A stretch of 64,000 nucleotides of DNA from Pseudomonadota bacterium (lineage in GTDB: Bacteria > Pseudomonadota > Alphaproteobacteria > Sphingomonadales > Sphingomonadaceae): contig JAFAFE010000005.1 of assembly GCA_023423655.1 (NCBI GenBank), positions 434,001 through 498,000 on the forward strand. Direction: 5' to 3'. A program made the position numbers and the translations under genes. The notes below the pieces were generated by a model. The model was not told where the DNA came from, did not search any database, and worked only from the letters and a program-made list of their open reading frames with translations. Positions 8,629 through 17,761 of this stretch are shown here, in pieces. Positions within the stretch are counted from its first letter, which is position 1; every line of letters begins with the position of its first letter.

Positions 8629-9222
8629 ATGACCGAAGATGAAGTTTTAGCGGAATTCCGCGCCTGCCACGCGCTGCTTGAGGGGCATTTTATTTTATCG
8701 TCCGGGCGGCATAGCGCCCATTATCTGCAATGCGCGCGCGTGTTGATGAATGCCGAACGCGGCGGAAAGCTTGCGGTTGCGCTTGCACAAAAGCTGCCGC
8801 GCGACGTGCGCCACCAGATCGAACTGGTCGTCTCGCCCGCTATGGGCGGCGTCATTATCGGCCATGAAGTCGGGCGCGCGCTCGGCGTCGATGCGATTTT
8901 CCTCGAACGTCCGACCGGCACATTCGAATTGCGGCGCGGTTTCGACATCAAGCCGGGGCAAAAAATCCTGATGGTCGAAGATGTTGTCACCACCGGCCTA
9001 TCCTCGCGCGAAGCGATCAAGGCGATCCATGAAGCGGGCGGCGAGGTGATCGCGGCGGCATCGCTGGTGGACCGCACTGGCGGCGAGGTCGATTTGGGCG
9101 TACCCTTCTATCCGCTCGTCGAGCTGAACTTCCCGACCTATGCGGCGGACGAGGTTCCGGCGGCCTTGGCAGCGGTGCCGACCAGCAAGCCCGGCAGCCG
9201 CAAGGAAGCGGAAGCCGCCTGA
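8629..9222 (+). CDS. pyrE: Orotate phosphoribosyltransferase
   Basis: Joins orotate to PRPP to give orotidine 5'-monophosphate in de novo pyrimidine synthesis. The 197-residue protein carries the type I PRTase signature [17 protein letters not shown] and the N-terminal FILSSGRHS that contacts orotate. The purine/pyrimidine loop [18 protein letters not shown] is also present. It is followed after 4 bases by pdxJ. The leader contains an inverted repeat. Confidence 0.97.
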   Translation: MTEDEVLAEFRACHALLEGHFILSSGRHSAHYLQCARVLMNAERGGKLAVALAQKLPRDVRHQIELVVSPAMGGVIIGHEVGRALGVDAIFLERPTGTFELRRGFDIKPGQKILMVEDVVTTGLSSREAIKAIHEAGGEVIAAASLVDRTGGEVDLGVPFYPLVELNFPTYAADEVPAALAAVPTSKPGSRKEAEAA

Positions 9223-9226
9223 TCCC

Positions 9227-9964
9227 ATGACGCACTCGCCCCAGCATTTGCGCCTCGGCGTCAATATCGACCATGTCGCGACCATACGCAACGCGCGCGG
9301 CGGTGACCATCCCGATCCGGTCAAGGCCGCGCTCATCGCTGCCAAAGCGGGCGCGGACGGCATCACCGCACATTTACGTGAGGACCGCCGCCATATCCGC
9401 GACGAAGATATCGCCGCCCTCATGAACGCGCTCACCATTCCGCTCAATCTGGAAATGGCCGCGACCGAGGAAATGCTGGAGATTGCGCTGCGCCACAAGC
9501 CGCATGCCGCCTGCATCGTCCCCGAACGGCGCGAGGAACGCACCACCGAAGGCGGCCTCGACGCGGCGGGGCAGGATAATCATCTGAAACCCTTTATTGC
9601 GCGGCTTAATGACGCCAATATCCGGGTGAGCCTGTTCATCGAACCCGACCCCGCGCAGGTTGAAGCGGCGATCCGGCTGAAAGCGCCGGTGGTCGAATTC
9701 CACACCGGCCGCTATGCCCATCTGGAAGGCGAAGCGCGCGCGGATGAATTGAAGCGCATTGCCGATGCGGCAGCACTCGCAGCGAAAAACGGTATTGAAC
9801 CGCACGCGGGTCATGGCCTCACCTATGACAATGTGGTCCCGATCGCCGCGATCCCGCAAATCGCCGAACTCAATATCGGCCATTTCCTCATCGGCGAGGC
9901 GATCTTTGACGGGCTCGACGCAAGCGTGGCCAAGATGCGGGCGCTCATGGACACGGCGCGGTGA
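9227..9964 (+). CDS. pdxJ: Pyridoxine 5'-phosphate synthase
   Basis: Condenses 1-deoxyxylulose 5-phosphate with 3-amino-2-oxopropyl phosphate to make pyridoxine 5'-phosphate, a TIM-barrel enzyme of the DXP-dependent B6 pathway. The 245 residues begin with [19 protein letters not shown] and contain [14 protein letters not shown], both diagnostic. GHGLTYDNV is the phosphate-binding region near the end. Start at the ATG four bases after the pyrE stop; a longer in-frame extension lies inside pyrE and is rejected. A palindromic repeat separates it from acpS. Confidence 0.97.
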   Translation: MTHSPQHLRLGVNIDHVATIRNARGGDHPDPVKAALIAAKAGADGITAHLREDRRHIRDEDIAALMNALTIPLNLEMAATEEMLEIALRHKPHAACIVPERREERTTEGGLDAAGQDNHLKPFIARLNDANIRVSLFIEPDPAQVEAAIRLKAPVVEFHTGRYAHLEGEARADELKRIADAAALAAKNGIEPHAGHGLTYDNVVPIAAIPQIAELNIGHFLIGEAIFDGLDASVAKMRALMDTAR

Positions 9965-9983
9965 GGACGAACGCCATGCCAAT

Positions 9984-10086
9984 TCCCCTCCCGTTTACGG
10001 GAGGGGCTAGGGGAGGGCCTGTCAGGGACGAGAATGCGCGAACAATAACATTCCCTCCCCCGACCCCTCCCGCAAGCGGGAGGGGA
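9984..10086. repeat. Palindromic repeat of the CCTCCC/GGGAGG family between pdxJ and acpS
   Basis: The outer arms TCCCCTCCCG and CGGGAGGGGA each carry their own small hairpin (CCCTCCCGTTTACGGGAGGG and CCTCCCGCAAGCGGGAGG), about 103 bp overall. The right arm runs to five bases before the acpS ATG, so the GGGGAG of the repeat is the acpS ribosome-binding site. Confidence 0.8.
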
Positions 10087-10091
10087 GACTT

Positions 10092-10502
10092 ATGATCATC
10101 GGCCTCGGTTCTGACCTCTGTAATATCGAGCGTATCCAACATTCGCTCGACCGTTTCGGCGAACGGTTTGAAAACCGCGTATTCACCGACCTTGAACGCG
10201 CCAAGGCGGCCAAGCGCCCGTTCACCCGCGCGGGCACCTATGCCAAGCGTTTCGCCGCCAAAGAGGCTTTTTCCAAAGCGGTCGGCACCGGTTTCAAGCG
10301 CGGTGTCTTCATGAAAGATATCGGCGTCATCAATGCGCCTTCGGGCGCGCCTACGCTTGCGTTGACGGGCGGAGCCAAGGCCCGACTCGACGCCATCACC
10401 CCGCCCGGCATGGTCGCCATCGTGCATTTAACCTTGACCGACGACCATCCTTGGGCACAAGCCTTTGTAATCATCGAAGCGCATCCGCGCTCCGTTCCTT
10501 AA
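10092..10502 (+). CDS. acpS: Holo-[acyl-carrier-protein] synthase
   Basis: Transfers 4'-phosphopantetheine from CoA to the serine of acyl carrier protein, making ACP active for fatty-acid synthesis. The 136 residues open with [15 protein letters not shown], the magnesium-binding start of the family, and contain [15 protein letters not shown], the second signature. The ribosome-binding site AGGGGAG comes from the right arm of a palindromic repeat. lepB starts 18 bases downstream, so the two are probably co-transcribed. Confidence 0.97.
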   Translation: MIIGLGSDLCNIERIQHSLDRFGERFENRVFTDLERAKAAKRPFTRAGTYAKRFAAKEAFSKAVGTGFKRGVFMKDIGVINAPSGAPTLALTGGAKARLDAITPPGMVAIVHLTLTDDHPWAQAFVIIEAHPRSVP

Positions 10503-10519
10503 AGCGAGTATCCTGTTAC

Positions 10520-11410
10520 GTGACTGACCTGCAAAGCACCGAAGCCACTTCCGCCTCCGCAGACAAAAAGAAGGAGGACGACAAGGTTGATTGGCTGGGC
10601 GAAATCAAAAGCATCGCGCTGCTCATCCTTGCGGTGCTGGTGGTGCATAGCTTTATCGTAAAGCCTTTCTACATCCCGTCCGAATCGATGATGCCCAACC
10701 TGTTGGTGGGCGACCGGCTGGTGGTCACCAAATATCCTTATGGCTGGTCGTTCACCGCGCCAAGCTTTCACCTGATGCCGCCGACCGAAGGCCGCTTCAT
10801 GGGCAAGCTGCCCGAACGCGGCGACATTGTAATTCTGGAGCCGACCAACAAGCGCGAAGATTATATCAAGCGCGTCATCGGCCTGCCCGGTGATCGCCTC
10901 GAAGTGCGCGGCGGCACGGTGATTTTGAACGGCACGCCGGTCAAACAGCAAGTCATGCCCAATTTGCAGATCCCGGTCGATGCCAATGCCCCGTGCGACG
11001 AGCGCCAGTTTTTCGGCCGTCGCGTGAGCAAGCCGGACGGCACACAAGTGTGCGACCTCCCCATCATCCGTGAAACGCTCCCTAACGGGGTGAGCTATGA
11101 CACAATCGACCTTGGCATGACCGATGTCGATAATTATCCGCCGACCACTATCCCCGATGGCCATGTGTTCGTCATGGGCGACAATCGCGACCGCAGCGCG
11201 GACAGCCGCGTGGACCTCGACCGCGACGGCCTTGGCGGACCAGTGCCGTGGGAAAATCTGGGCGGGCGTGCGGAATTCATCACCTTCTCGATGGACGGCA
11301 ATGCCAAATGGTATAATCCGGTGAGCTGGTTGACCGCGATGCGCTCTGGCCGCGCGGGCGACAGCTTGCGCGTCCATCCGACGGAACAACCGGCGCAAGC
11401 TGCGAAATAA
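10520..11410 (+). CDS. lepB: Signal peptidase I
   Basis: Cleaves signal peptides from exported proteins; anchored in the inner membrane with its active site outside. The 296 residues show one N-terminal membrane helix (about 31-46), the catalytic serine in YIPSESMMP (Ser56) and the catalytic lysine in DYIKRVIGLPGD (Lys117), then GDNRDRSADSR. The GTG at 10520 gives the usual N-terminus; an in-frame extension overlapping acpS is rejected. In many proteobacteria rnc and era follow lepB, but here the next gene is unrelated and on the other strand. Confidence 0.95.
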   Translation: MTDLQSTEATSASADKKKEDDKVDWLGEIKSIALLILAVLVVHSFIVKPFYIPSESMMPNLLVGDRLVVTKYPYGWSFTAPSFHLMPPTEGRFMGKLPERGDIVILEPTNKREDYIKRVIGLPGDRLEVRGGTVILNGTPVKQQVMPNLQIPVDANAPCDERQFFGRRVSKPDGTQVCDLPIIRETLPNGVSYDTIDLGMTDVDNYPPTTIPDGHVFVMGDNRDRSADSRVDLDRDGLGGPVPWENLGGRAEFITFSMDGNAKWYNPVSWLTAMRSGRAGDSLRVHPTEQPAQAAK

Positions 11411-11532
11411 GCTTTGGGGGTAAAGTCATGGCAGAACGCAGCTGGTGGGTGAGGGCTTACGCCCTGCCTCTCTGCCTCTGCCCTTACGCCTTTATGTCAC
11501 TACCCTTTCTGCCCCTGCGTCTCCCCCTACAT

Positions 11533-11601
11533 CCGTTCGCCTCGAGCGAAGTCGAGAGGCCACACTGTTGATAGTGTCTCGACTACGCTCGACACGAACG
11601 G
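11533..11601. repeat. 69-bp palindromic repeat, family C
   Basis: Arms of 28 bases: the left reads CCGTTCGCCTCGAGCGAAG and the right ends CGCTCGACACGAACGG, with a 13-base centre. Only one copy is seen in this window. It is similar in design to families A and B. Confidence 0.7.
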
Positions 11602-11721
11602 CAAAGAGAGGCCCTCGCCTTACCAAACCCCGATTTCGCTAAATCGCGCGCGCTCGCACACACAAACATAATCACCTTCCCTCGCGAAAGAGAATGAAGG
11701 TGGGCCTTGCCTACAGCCAAC

Positions 11722-11756
11722 AAAAAAGCGCCGGAAACCTTAAGGCTCCGGCGCTT
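11722..11756 (-). terminator. Rho-independent terminator after the FKBP gene
   Basis: On the minus strand, arms AAGCGCCGGA and TCCGGCGCTT enclose an inner CCTTAAGG palindrome, and the stem runs into six T. It lies 38 bases after the FKBP stop. Confidence 0.85.
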
Positions 11757-11793
11757 GTTCAATCTCTTGGGATTAGCGGTTAGGTGGTGAGGC

Positions 11794-12339
11794 TTACTGC
11801 CCCTTAGGCGCTCCGCCACCCTGACCGCCCTGTTGCTGCATTTGCTGCATCATCTGTTGTTGCATCATCTGCTGCATCGCTTCGACTTCGGCCTGCGAGC
11901 GGAAGTCGAGCAGGTCGACATCGAAATGAAGGTCGCTATTGGCGGGGATTACTTCCTTGCCGCTCTGATCATGCTTGGCTTCCTTGCCATAGCCGAGTTC
12001 GGGCGGGATCACGATTTTGTACGAGCCGCCCTTTTTCATGCGCTTCAGCGCCTGCGAGAAACCGGGGACGACCGAGCCGACCGGCATCGGGGCCTGTTCC
12101 TGCTGGTCGAACACAGTGCCATCGGCCAGTGCGCCCTTATATTTGATGAGCGCAATGTCGGTGTCGGTCGGGCTGGGACCAGTGCCTTCCTTGACCACGG
12201 TAAAGTCGATCGCGGGGATGCGCGTTGTCCACCAGCCATAAGCGAGCGCCAGCACCGCCAGCGCGATAATGCCGACCCACAAAGTGGTAAGCGCGCTCTT
12301 TTTGACCGGCTGCAACGGAACGGCGGTAACGGTGGACAT
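11794..12339 (-). CDS. FKBP-type peptidyl-prolyl isomerase, membrane-anchored
   Basis: Catalyses cis-trans isomerisation of proline peptide bonds. The 181 residues have a membrane helix near the N-terminus (about 16-34), then an FKBP domain with the landmarks FDQQEQAPMPVGSVVPGF and IPPELGYGKEA, and a C-terminal tail of Gln and Met (about 150-181) ending in a Gly-rich stretch. The topology predicts an isomerase facing the periplasm. ATG at 12339 has AAGG upstream; a TTG two codons earlier is possible. Single-gene unit with its own terminator. Confidence 0.92.
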   Translation of the reverse strand: MSTVTAVPLQPVKKSALTTLWVGIIALAVLALAYGWWTTRIPAIDFTVVKEGTGPSPTDTDIALIKYKGALADGTVFDQQEQAPMPVGSVVPGFSQALKRMKKGGSYKIVIPPELGYGKEAKHDQSGKEVIPANSDLHFDVDLLDFRSQAEVEAMQQMMQQQMMQQMQQQGGQGGGAPKGQ

Positions 12340-12459
12340 GGGCAATAACCTTTATGGCAAAAATGGCATGGATGCTGTGCGCGGCCTATACCCATAGCGC
12401 GGCAAAGGTCAAAGCAAGAAAAGCGGCGGCAAAAGGCCCAAGCGTGAATCGCGCCCAAG

Positions 12460-12487
12460 AAAAAAGGCGACCTTGAAAAAGGCCGCC
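12460..12487 (-). terminator. Rho-independent terminator after rpsU
   Basis: Minus-strand arms GGCGGCCTT and AAGGTCGCC (one G-U pair) with a four-base loop, followed by six T. It begins 49 bases after the rpsU stop. Confidence 0.85.
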
Positions 12488-12535
12488 CTTATTCGATTCG
12501 CATATCCGTTACCGCTTCATAGCGGCGCGGTGTCC

Positions 12536-12742
12536 TTACCGGCTACCGTCACGTTCCATGCGCTTGCGTTCCATCTTGCGCGCGCGGCGAACAGCGGCCG
12601 CTTTTTCGCGGGCCTTCTTTTCGCTGGGCTTTTCATAATGACGACGCAGCTTCATTTCGCGATAAACACCTTCCCGCTGCAACTTCTTCTTGAGCGCACG
12701 AAGGGCCTGATCGACATTGTTATCGCGAACCATAATCTGCAT
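12536..12742 (-). CDS. rpsU: 30S ribosomal protein S21
   Basis: A small basic ribosomal protein that contacts the anti-Shine-Dalgarno end of 16S rRNA. The 68 residues start [20 protein letters not shown] and continue with the highly basic helix [20 protein letters not shown], both typical of S21. I use the ATG at 12742; 23 in-frame upstream codons do not belong to the family. It stands alone with its own terminator, and the long upstream region (12743-13079) probably contains its promoter. Confidence 0.97.
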   Translation of the reverse strand: MQIMVRDNNVDQALRALKKKLQREGVYREMKLRRHYEKPSEKKAREKAAAVRRARKMERKRMERDGSR

Positions 12743-13079
12743 AAAAAACCACACTCCAAGCGTAAATTCATCAAGTTGCCGACCCCGAAAAGCCCGCACA
12801 AACACGGGCATTTCCCATCATTCACCCGCAAATTAAAAGGCATATGAAAGGGGCCGTCGCGAATCCCTGTTCGCGCCGTAAGGCCGCGCCTCTACCAGCA
12901 GAATCACCCAGAGACAAGCATAAAGCCCGATTTTTCGACGAATTGCGGCGCACGTACACGAAGCTTAGTGCGAGCATAAAGGGAGCATAGGTAAGAAAAC
13001 AAGCTTGCGCACACCCTCTTTTCACGCGCGCAAGACTGTGGCAGAAGTAATTATCAATGATGTAAATATGGAGAGCAGA
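12743..13079. other. Divergent intergenic region, rpsU / aldolase
   Basis: 337 bases between divergent genes. I see no credible reading frame, repeat or RNA structure. It is AT-richer next to both start codons and presumably holds the two promoters. Confidence 0.4.
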
Positions 13080-13835
13080 ATGACGGACCAGAGCCGTTCC
13101 AACCGGAGCCATGAAGAAACCGGGGCGCGCCAACAACTCGCCGCTTGTTACCGCATTTTCGCGCATCTTGGCTGGGACGAGATGATTTATAATCATATCA
13201 CGCTCAAAGTGCCGGGCGAGGATAATGCGTTCCTCATCAACCCGTTCGGGTTCCATTTCAGCGAAATTACCGCCTCCAATCTCGTCAAGATCGACATTGA
13301 CGGCAACAAGCTCGACGACAGCCCTTATGCGGTCAATAAAGCGGGCTTTACCCAGCATAGCCTGTTCCACCGCGTATTGCCCGATGTCCATGCCATCATC
13401 CACACCCACACCACCGCGACTATGGCGGTGAGCGCGCTTGAAGGCGGGTTGCAGCCGGTCAATTTCTATGCGTGCAACTTTATCGGACAAATCGCCTATC
13501 ATGATTTTGAAGGCATTACCGTGCGCGAGGAAGAAGGCCCGCGCTTCCTTGAAAGCCTTGGCGACAAGCGCGTGATGATGCTGCGGAACCACGGCCCCGT
13601 GGTCATGGGCAGCACCCTTCCCGAAGCCTTCATCGTCCATTGGGCGCTGCAACGCGCGTGCGAAATCCAGCTTGCCACCATGTCGATGGGCCAGCCGGTC
13701 GTCGTTTCCGACGATGTGGTCGCGGTCCACCAGCGCGATTTGAGCCAGATCCAGATGCCGGTCGGGGCAGGCGTCCCCGATTTTGCCGCGATGATCCGCA
13801 TCATCGACAAAATCGACCCTAGCTGGCGCGATTAA
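13080..13835 (+). CDS. Class II aldolase/adducin family protein
   Basis: The fold is that of zinc-dependent class II sugar aldolases (L-fuculose-1-phosphate aldolase type). Of 251 residues, the zinc ligands expected for the family are in [15 protein letters not shown] (His108, His110) and [11 protein letters not shown] (His171). HVTLKVP-like [12 protein letters not shown] marks the substrate pocket. The real substrate is unknown; nearby genes do not form a sugar pathway. The ATG at 13080 has GGAG seven bases upstream. The next gene starts 20 bases later, after a small CCCGTT/AACGGG hairpin. Confidence 0.88.
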   Translation: MTDQSRSNRSHEETGARQQLAACYRIFAHLGWDEMIYNHITLKVPGEDNAFLINPFGFHFSEITASNLVKIDIDGNKLDDSPYAVNKAGFTQHSLFHRVLPDVHAIIHTHTTATMAVSALEGGLQPVNFYACNFIGQIAYHDFEGITVREEEGPRFLESLGDKRVMMLRNHGPVVMGSTLPEAFIVHWALQRACEIQLATMSMGQPVVVSDDVVAVHQRDLSQIQMPVGAGVPDFAAMIRIIDKIDPSWRD

Positions 13836-13855
13836 GTCCCGTTAAACGGGGGGCT

Positions 13856-14398
13856 ATGACCGAATTCACCGTAAATGGCCGCGCGCTCGCGTTCGACCTT
13901 GATCCCGATATGCCGCTTTTATGGGCGTTGCGCGATGCCGCCAATCTCACCGGCACACGCTATGGTTGCGGGACCGGCGAGTGCGGGGCCTGCACGGTGA
14001 TTGTCGATGGACAAGCGGTGCGCAGTTGCCAGTTGCCGCTGTCGCAATGCACGGGCCGCGAGGTCACAACCATCGAGGCGCTCTCCCCCGACCGCAGCCA
14101 TCCCGCGCAACAGGCCTGGGTCGCCGAACAAGTCCCGCAATGTGGCTTTTGCCAGTCGGGTATGATTATGGCGGCGGCGGCTTTGCTCGCCAAAAACGCC
14201 AATCCGTCCGATGCGGACATTGATGCGGCGATCACCAATATCTGCCGCTGCGGCACCTATCCGCGTATCAGGAAAGCCATCCACCGCGCTGGCCGCGTAA
14301 TGCGCGGCGAAGAAATCCTCGCCGCCGCACCAGCGCCAGGGATTAAACCGGCAGATGCGGCAGAGCAGGTGCCTGCTTTGGGTGTGCCTAAGAAATAA
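13856..14398 (+). CDS. [2Fe-2S] subunit of a molybdenum hydroxylase, apparently orphan
   Basis: Small iron-sulfur subunit of the xanthine dehydrogenase / isoquinoline 1-oxidoreductase family, which passes electrons from a molybdopterin subunit. All eight cluster cysteines are present in 180 residues: the plant-ferredoxin-like set [13 protein letters not shown] plus Cys58, and the C-terminal set QCGFCQSG with ICRCGTY. There is a 30-residue Ala/Pro-rich tail after the domain. The large molybdopterin subunit usually lies next to it; here the neighbours are a class II aldolase upstream and repeats downstream, so its partner must be elsewhere or lost. Confidence 0.9.
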   Translation: MTEFTVNGRALAFDLDPDMPLLWALRDAANLTGTRYGCGTGECGACTVIVDGQAVRSCQLPLSQCTGREVTTIEALSPDRSHPAQQAWVAEQVPQCGFCQSGMIMAAAALLAKNANPSDADIDAAITNICRCGTYPRIRKAIHRAGRVMRGEEILAAAPAPGIKPADAAEQVPALGVPKK

Positions 14399-14452
14399 GC
14401 AATCTTCACCACAGAGATTGTTAAAGACAGCAAGCTCCCCGCACTATAAAAT

Positions 14453-14481
14453 CCGTTAGTGCTGAGCTTGTCGAAGCACGG
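14453..14481. repeat. Single arm of repeat family B
   Basis: Reads CCGTTAGTGCTGAGCTTG then TCGAAGCACGG, matching one arm of the 84-bp repeats at 1683-1766 and 29012-29095. The second arm is not found next to it, so it looks like a remnant. Confidence 0.6.
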
Positions 14482-14537
14482 GCTTGCCGTCCCGCACCCT
14501 CAATTTCCTTACAACCGCCGTAATGCAAACCCCTCAA

Positions 14538-14620
14538 CGTCATTGCGAGGCGCGTAGCGACGCGGCAATCCAGTGTAGCGCAGCGCCTCTCTGGATTGCT
14601 TCGCTACGCTCGCAATGACG
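14538..14620. repeat. 83-bp palindromic repeat, family A, copy 2
   Basis: Same length as copy 1 at 1560-1642, with an identical right arm (ends CTACGCTCGCAATGACG) and a diverged left arm. It lies in the convergent gap between the iron-sulfur gene and the flavoprotein gene, ending 17 bases before the latter's stop. Confidence 0.85.
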
Positions 14621-14637
14621 GCAGGACGGGGGGCCGC

Positions 14638-16044
14638 TTATTCCCCCGACAATATGCGATCAACCAACTGCTTGACCGTCGGCACAAATCCGTTCGAGTA
14701 GAAGGGATCGCACCGGAAATTATAGGCGCCATGGCCTGCGAACATGAGGTTTTCGTCCATCGGTTCGCCATGCACCGCATTTTGCAACGATTTCTGGATG
14801 CAGAAGCTGCGCGGGTCGACATTATAGCCGGTGGTAAAATCGTCATGGTCTTTCCATGCCGAAAAGGCGCAATGCGACAGGCAACCCATGCAATCGGCCT
14901 GATCCTTCTGGATTTGCCGCGCAATATCGGCGCGTTCGAAAATCACCGTATTGTCGGGCGTTTTCATCGCCACATCAAAGCCCAAGCCCACCCATTCGCG
15001 CGCTTTTTTAAGGTCGTCCAATGTGACGAACCAGTTTTTATTGCCCTTCAAGCCGACATCGAGCTTGTGGGTATGGGTTTCATCCGCGCTGTCGGTGAAC
15101 GGGATTTGCCGTTCCGATCGCGCCTCAAGGCTTTTGAGGAACGGATTGCGCACCGCGGACGAATAAAAGCCGGTCGGCGAAAAGCGGTGGAGGAGGACAT
15201 CGCCTTCCTGAATGTCCATAAGCTTCGCTTTCCATTCGGGCGGAATTTCGCTTTCCTGCGTCAGCAAAGGCCGCGTGCCGAACTGGAACATGATCTGCCC
15301 AAGCTCGTCATTATCGATCCAATTATCCCAATCCTTAAGCGCCCACACGCCGCCCGCCATAACGATGGGGGTTTCGTCGGGGATGCCGCCTTCGCGCATG
15401 ACTTTGCGCAATTCGGCAACCCGCGGATAAGGGTCTTGGGGGTCGCGCGGATCTTCGGCGTTGGAGAGGCCATTATGCCCGCCCGCAAGCCAGGGGTCTT
15501 CATAAACCGCCGCGCCCAGCCATTCGGGCACCTTGGAATAAGCGCGCTTCCACAAGGCACGGAACGCCCGGCCCGATGAAATGATGGGGAGATAATAAAC
15601 CTCGTGCTTGGCCGCGATTTCACTCAGCTTATAGGGCATCCCTGCCCCGCAGGTTACGCCCTGCACCTTGCCCTTGGTCGCTTCGAGCACGCCTTCCAGC
15701 ACCCGCTGTGCGCCGCCCATTTCCCATAAGACATTGACGTTGATCGCGCCCTTGCCACCCGCAACTTCATGCGCGCGCTCGACCTGCGCAATGCCACCGG
15801 CAATGCCATATTCGACCAATTCTTCGTGCCGTAAGGGCCGCGTTTTGCCGTGATAGATTTGCGGGATGATATTGCCGTCGGCGTCATAGCTGTCCGCATT
15901 GACCGCAGAAACCGTGCCGATGCCGCCTGCTGCCGCCCAAGCGCCAGCACTTTCGCCCGTCGAAACCGCTACCCCTTTGCCCCCTTCAACCAGCGGCCAG
16001 ACTTCGCGGCCCGCATATGTAATCGGCTTCAGACCCTTGAACAA
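14638..16044 (-). CDS. Nitronate monooxygenase-like flavoprotein
   Basis: Member of the NAD(P)H-dependent flavin oxidoreductase / 2-nitropropane dioxygenase family (FMN-binding TIM barrel). The 468 residues are longer than the usual 320-350; the extra C-terminal part carries cysteines (ADCMGCLSHCAFSAW, then SFCIQ) and may bind metal. GGIGTVSAV near residue 40 and PIVMAGGVWAL are the FMN-binding segments. The start is a TTG with GGGAG seven bases upstream; no better ATG gives the conserved N-terminus. Substrate is not predictable; nitronate oxidation is only the family label. Confidence 0.83.
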   Translation of the reverse strand: MFKGLKPITYAGREVWPLVEGGKGVAVSTGESAGAWAAAGGIGTVSAVNADSYDADGNIIPQIYHGKTRPLRHEELVEYGIAGGIAQVERAHEVAGGKGAINVNVLWEMGGAQRVLEGVLEATKGKVQGVTCGAGMPYKLSEIAAKHEVYYLPIISSGRAFRALWKRAYSKVPEWLGAAVYEDPWLAGGHNGLSNAEDPRDPQDPYPRVAELRKVMREGGIPDETPIVMAGGVWALKDWDNWIDNDELGQIMFQFGTRPLLTQESEIPPEWKAKLMDIQEGDVLLHRFSPTGFYSSAVRNPFLKSLEARSERQIPFTDSADETHTHKLDVGLKGNKNWFVTLDDLKKAREWVGLGFDVAMKTPDNTVIFERADIARQIQKDQADCMGCLSHCAFSAWKDHDDFTTGYNVDPRSFCIQKSLQNAVHGEPMDENLMFAGHGAYNFRCDPFYSNGFVPTVKQLVDRILSGE

Positions 16045-16117
16045 CTATATTCTCCCGAACTTACCCGAACTCGAACATCAGCATTCGCCTATAGGGCTTT
16101 TTCCGTTAGGGGAAAGG

Positions 16118-16591
16118 CTAATCCGTCTCAAGCGGGTTGTCCGTATCTTTGTCGAGCCCCGCAGCGGCCTTGATCGGGGACAAAAGTTTCAATGTCACAA
16201 AGGTGACAATCGCCAGCACAACGGCCACATCCAGCGCGCCAAGACCGACCGCGGTGCCGATCGCGCCGGTGGCCCACAGGCTCGCCGCTGTCGCCGTTCC
16301 GCGCACCGATGTTTTCATCCGCAAAATCGCACCGCCACCGATAAAGCCGATGCCGGTAATCAGCCCTTCTATCACTTTGGACATGGCTTCGGGACTGTCG
16401 CCCATCAGACTTTCGGCGGCCTGCACAAAGCCGCAACTGGCAATCGCGACGAGCGGAAAGGTGCGCAATCCGGCGCTTCTTTCTTCCTTTTCGCGGTCCC
16501 AACCCAAAGGCAACGCCAGCACATAAGCAATCAACAGCGCGACCAGATGCGGGCCGATGCTGAAACTATCCTTGGTGAATTCCGCGAACAT
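16118..16591 (-). CDS. MgtC/SapB family membrane protein
   Basis: A 157-residue inner-membrane protein with about four to five helices. The family core is clear: ALPLGWDREKEERSAGLRT, then GIGFIGGGAILRM and GTATAASLWATGAIG. Members are linked to growth at low magnesium and to virulence in some pathogens, but many environmental members have unknown roles. It starts six bases after the stop of the glycosyltransferase gene on the same strand, so it is the last gene of a three-gene unit (hydrolase, glycosyltransferase, MgtC). Confidence 0.9.
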   Translation of the reverse strand: MFAEFTKDSFSIGPHLVALLIAYVLALPLGWDREKEERSAGLRTFPLVAIASCGFVQAAESLMGDSPEAMSKVIEGLITGIGFIGGGAILRMKTSVRGTATAASLWATGAIGTAVGLGALDVAVVLAIVTFVTLKLLSPIKAAAGLDKDTDNPLETD

Positions 16592-16597
16592 ATGGGG

Positions 16598-17758
16598 TCA
16601 AACGAGCGACACACCGTAAAGCTCCGCATAGCGCGCAACCATATCGTCATCATCATAGTCGGCCTGTGCGCGCAGACGATTGGCCGCGCCTATCCGCGCG
16701 CGCAAATCGGCGTCCGCGACCAGATCGCGCAACGCCTTGGCATAAGCCGGTTCATTGCGCAGCGGCGTCACGAATGGCAGATTGTCCGGCGCGACAATAT
16801 GCGCAACATCGCCGACATTGGTGGAGAGCGCAGGCAAGCCCGCCGCCATCGCTTCGACCAGCGAGACGGGGAATTGTTCGCTGTCCGACGACAGAGCGAA
16901 AATGTCGAACAGGCCGACATAGCGGTGGGGCGCGGGCAGAAAGCCGGGGAGGACAAGCTGGCCCGACAGACCGTGGCGCGCCGCTTCGGCAAGGATAACC
17001 TCGCGCTCCGGCCCCTGCCCGACAATGACAAGCTGCACTTGTCCGCGCGCTTCGACCGGCAGCGCGGCAACCGCGCGGACAAGACGCGGCAGATTTTTAA
17101 CCGCGCGCAAGCCCGCCAATGTGCCGACCACCACCATGCCGGGCCGCTTTTCAAAGCCGGGAATAGCGTCGGGGTCGGGGTCTGCGGCATAAGCCGGAAC
17201 GTCAATCGCATTGGGGATGCGGCGGATTTTATGCGCCGGTTGCCGCCATATCTTACGCGCTATTTCCTCAAGCCGCTGGGATGGCACCACCAGCGCGCGC
17301 GCGGTCGGGAGCATCATGCGGCGGAACAGGTTGCGCTTGGGATTGAGCCGGTCGGTCTCGTCGGCATTAAAGCCGTCCTCATGATGGATGATCGGCGGCA
17401 ATTTCATCAGCCGCGCGAACAGGCGGTGCGCGCCCACTCCGTCCATCGCGCCCCAATTATAGCTTAATACCAGATCGAAATCCTGCATATAACGCGCGAG
17501 ATCGCGGTAGCGGTCGGGGCTTGGCTTGCCTTGCAAGGATGGCGCATTGTCGGGGAAGGCCACGGCAATGTCGGGGTTGATCGCATCCGCGGCTCCCATT
17601 TCTTCGGGCATGGCCGACAGGATGGTATGGACCGCATGGCCGCCAAAACGGTTCATCAGATGCACCGCCCGCGCTTCCTTGCCGCCCAGCGAAAAGGTGC
17701 TGTGAAGGTGGAGGATGCGGACGGGATTGCGCCTTTCAGGTGCGGTTGGTTGCGGCAT
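16598..17758 (-). CDS. Glycosyltransferase family 4 protein
   Basis: A GT-B fold retaining glycosyltransferase of 386 residues. The N-terminal half starts with VRILHLHSTFSLGGKEARA, where the glycine loop meets the acceptor side. The C-terminal half has the donor-binding segments GTLAGLRAVKNLPRLVRA and SDSEQFPVSLVEAMAAGLP, the EX7E-type motif. The substrate is unknown; an envelope or capsule sugar is likely. It starts three bases before the hydrolase stop codon region ends, so the two are co-transcribed. No other polysaccharide genes are adjacent. Confidence 0.9.
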   Translation of the reverse strand: MPQPTAPERRNPVRILHLHSTFSLGGKEARAVHLMNRFGGHAVHTILSAMPEEMGAADAINPDIAVAFPDNAPSLQGKPSPDRYRDLARYMQDFDLVLSYNWGAMDGVGAHRLFARLMKLPPIIHHEDGFNADETDRLNPKRNLFRRMMLPTARALVVPSQRLEEIARKIWRQPAHKIRRIPNAIDVPAYAADPDPDAIPGFEKRPGMVVVGTLAGLRAVKNLPRLVRAVAALPVEARGQVQLVIVGQGPEREVILAEAARHGLSGQLVLPGFLPAPHRYVGLFDIFALSSDSEQFPVSLVEAMAAGLPALSTNVGDVAHIVAPDNLPFVTPLRNEPAYAKALRDLVADADLRARIGAANRLRAQADYDDDDMVARYAELYGVSLV

Positions 17759-17761
17759 GGA

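Larger units (their letters stand above)
11411..11793. other. Intergenic region between lepB and the FKBP gene
   Basis: 383 bases between convergent genes. It holds a 69-bp palindrome (11533-11601) and the terminator of the FKBP gene (11722-11756). A 47-codon frame at 11429-11572 has no family resemblance and ends inside the palindrome, so I do not call it. Confidence 0.6.

Noticed and set aside
11429..11572. A 47-codon frame after lepB with a purine-rich stretch before its ATG
   Set aside because: The protein is a Leu/Pro/Cys-rich string without domain features and ends within a palindromic repeat.
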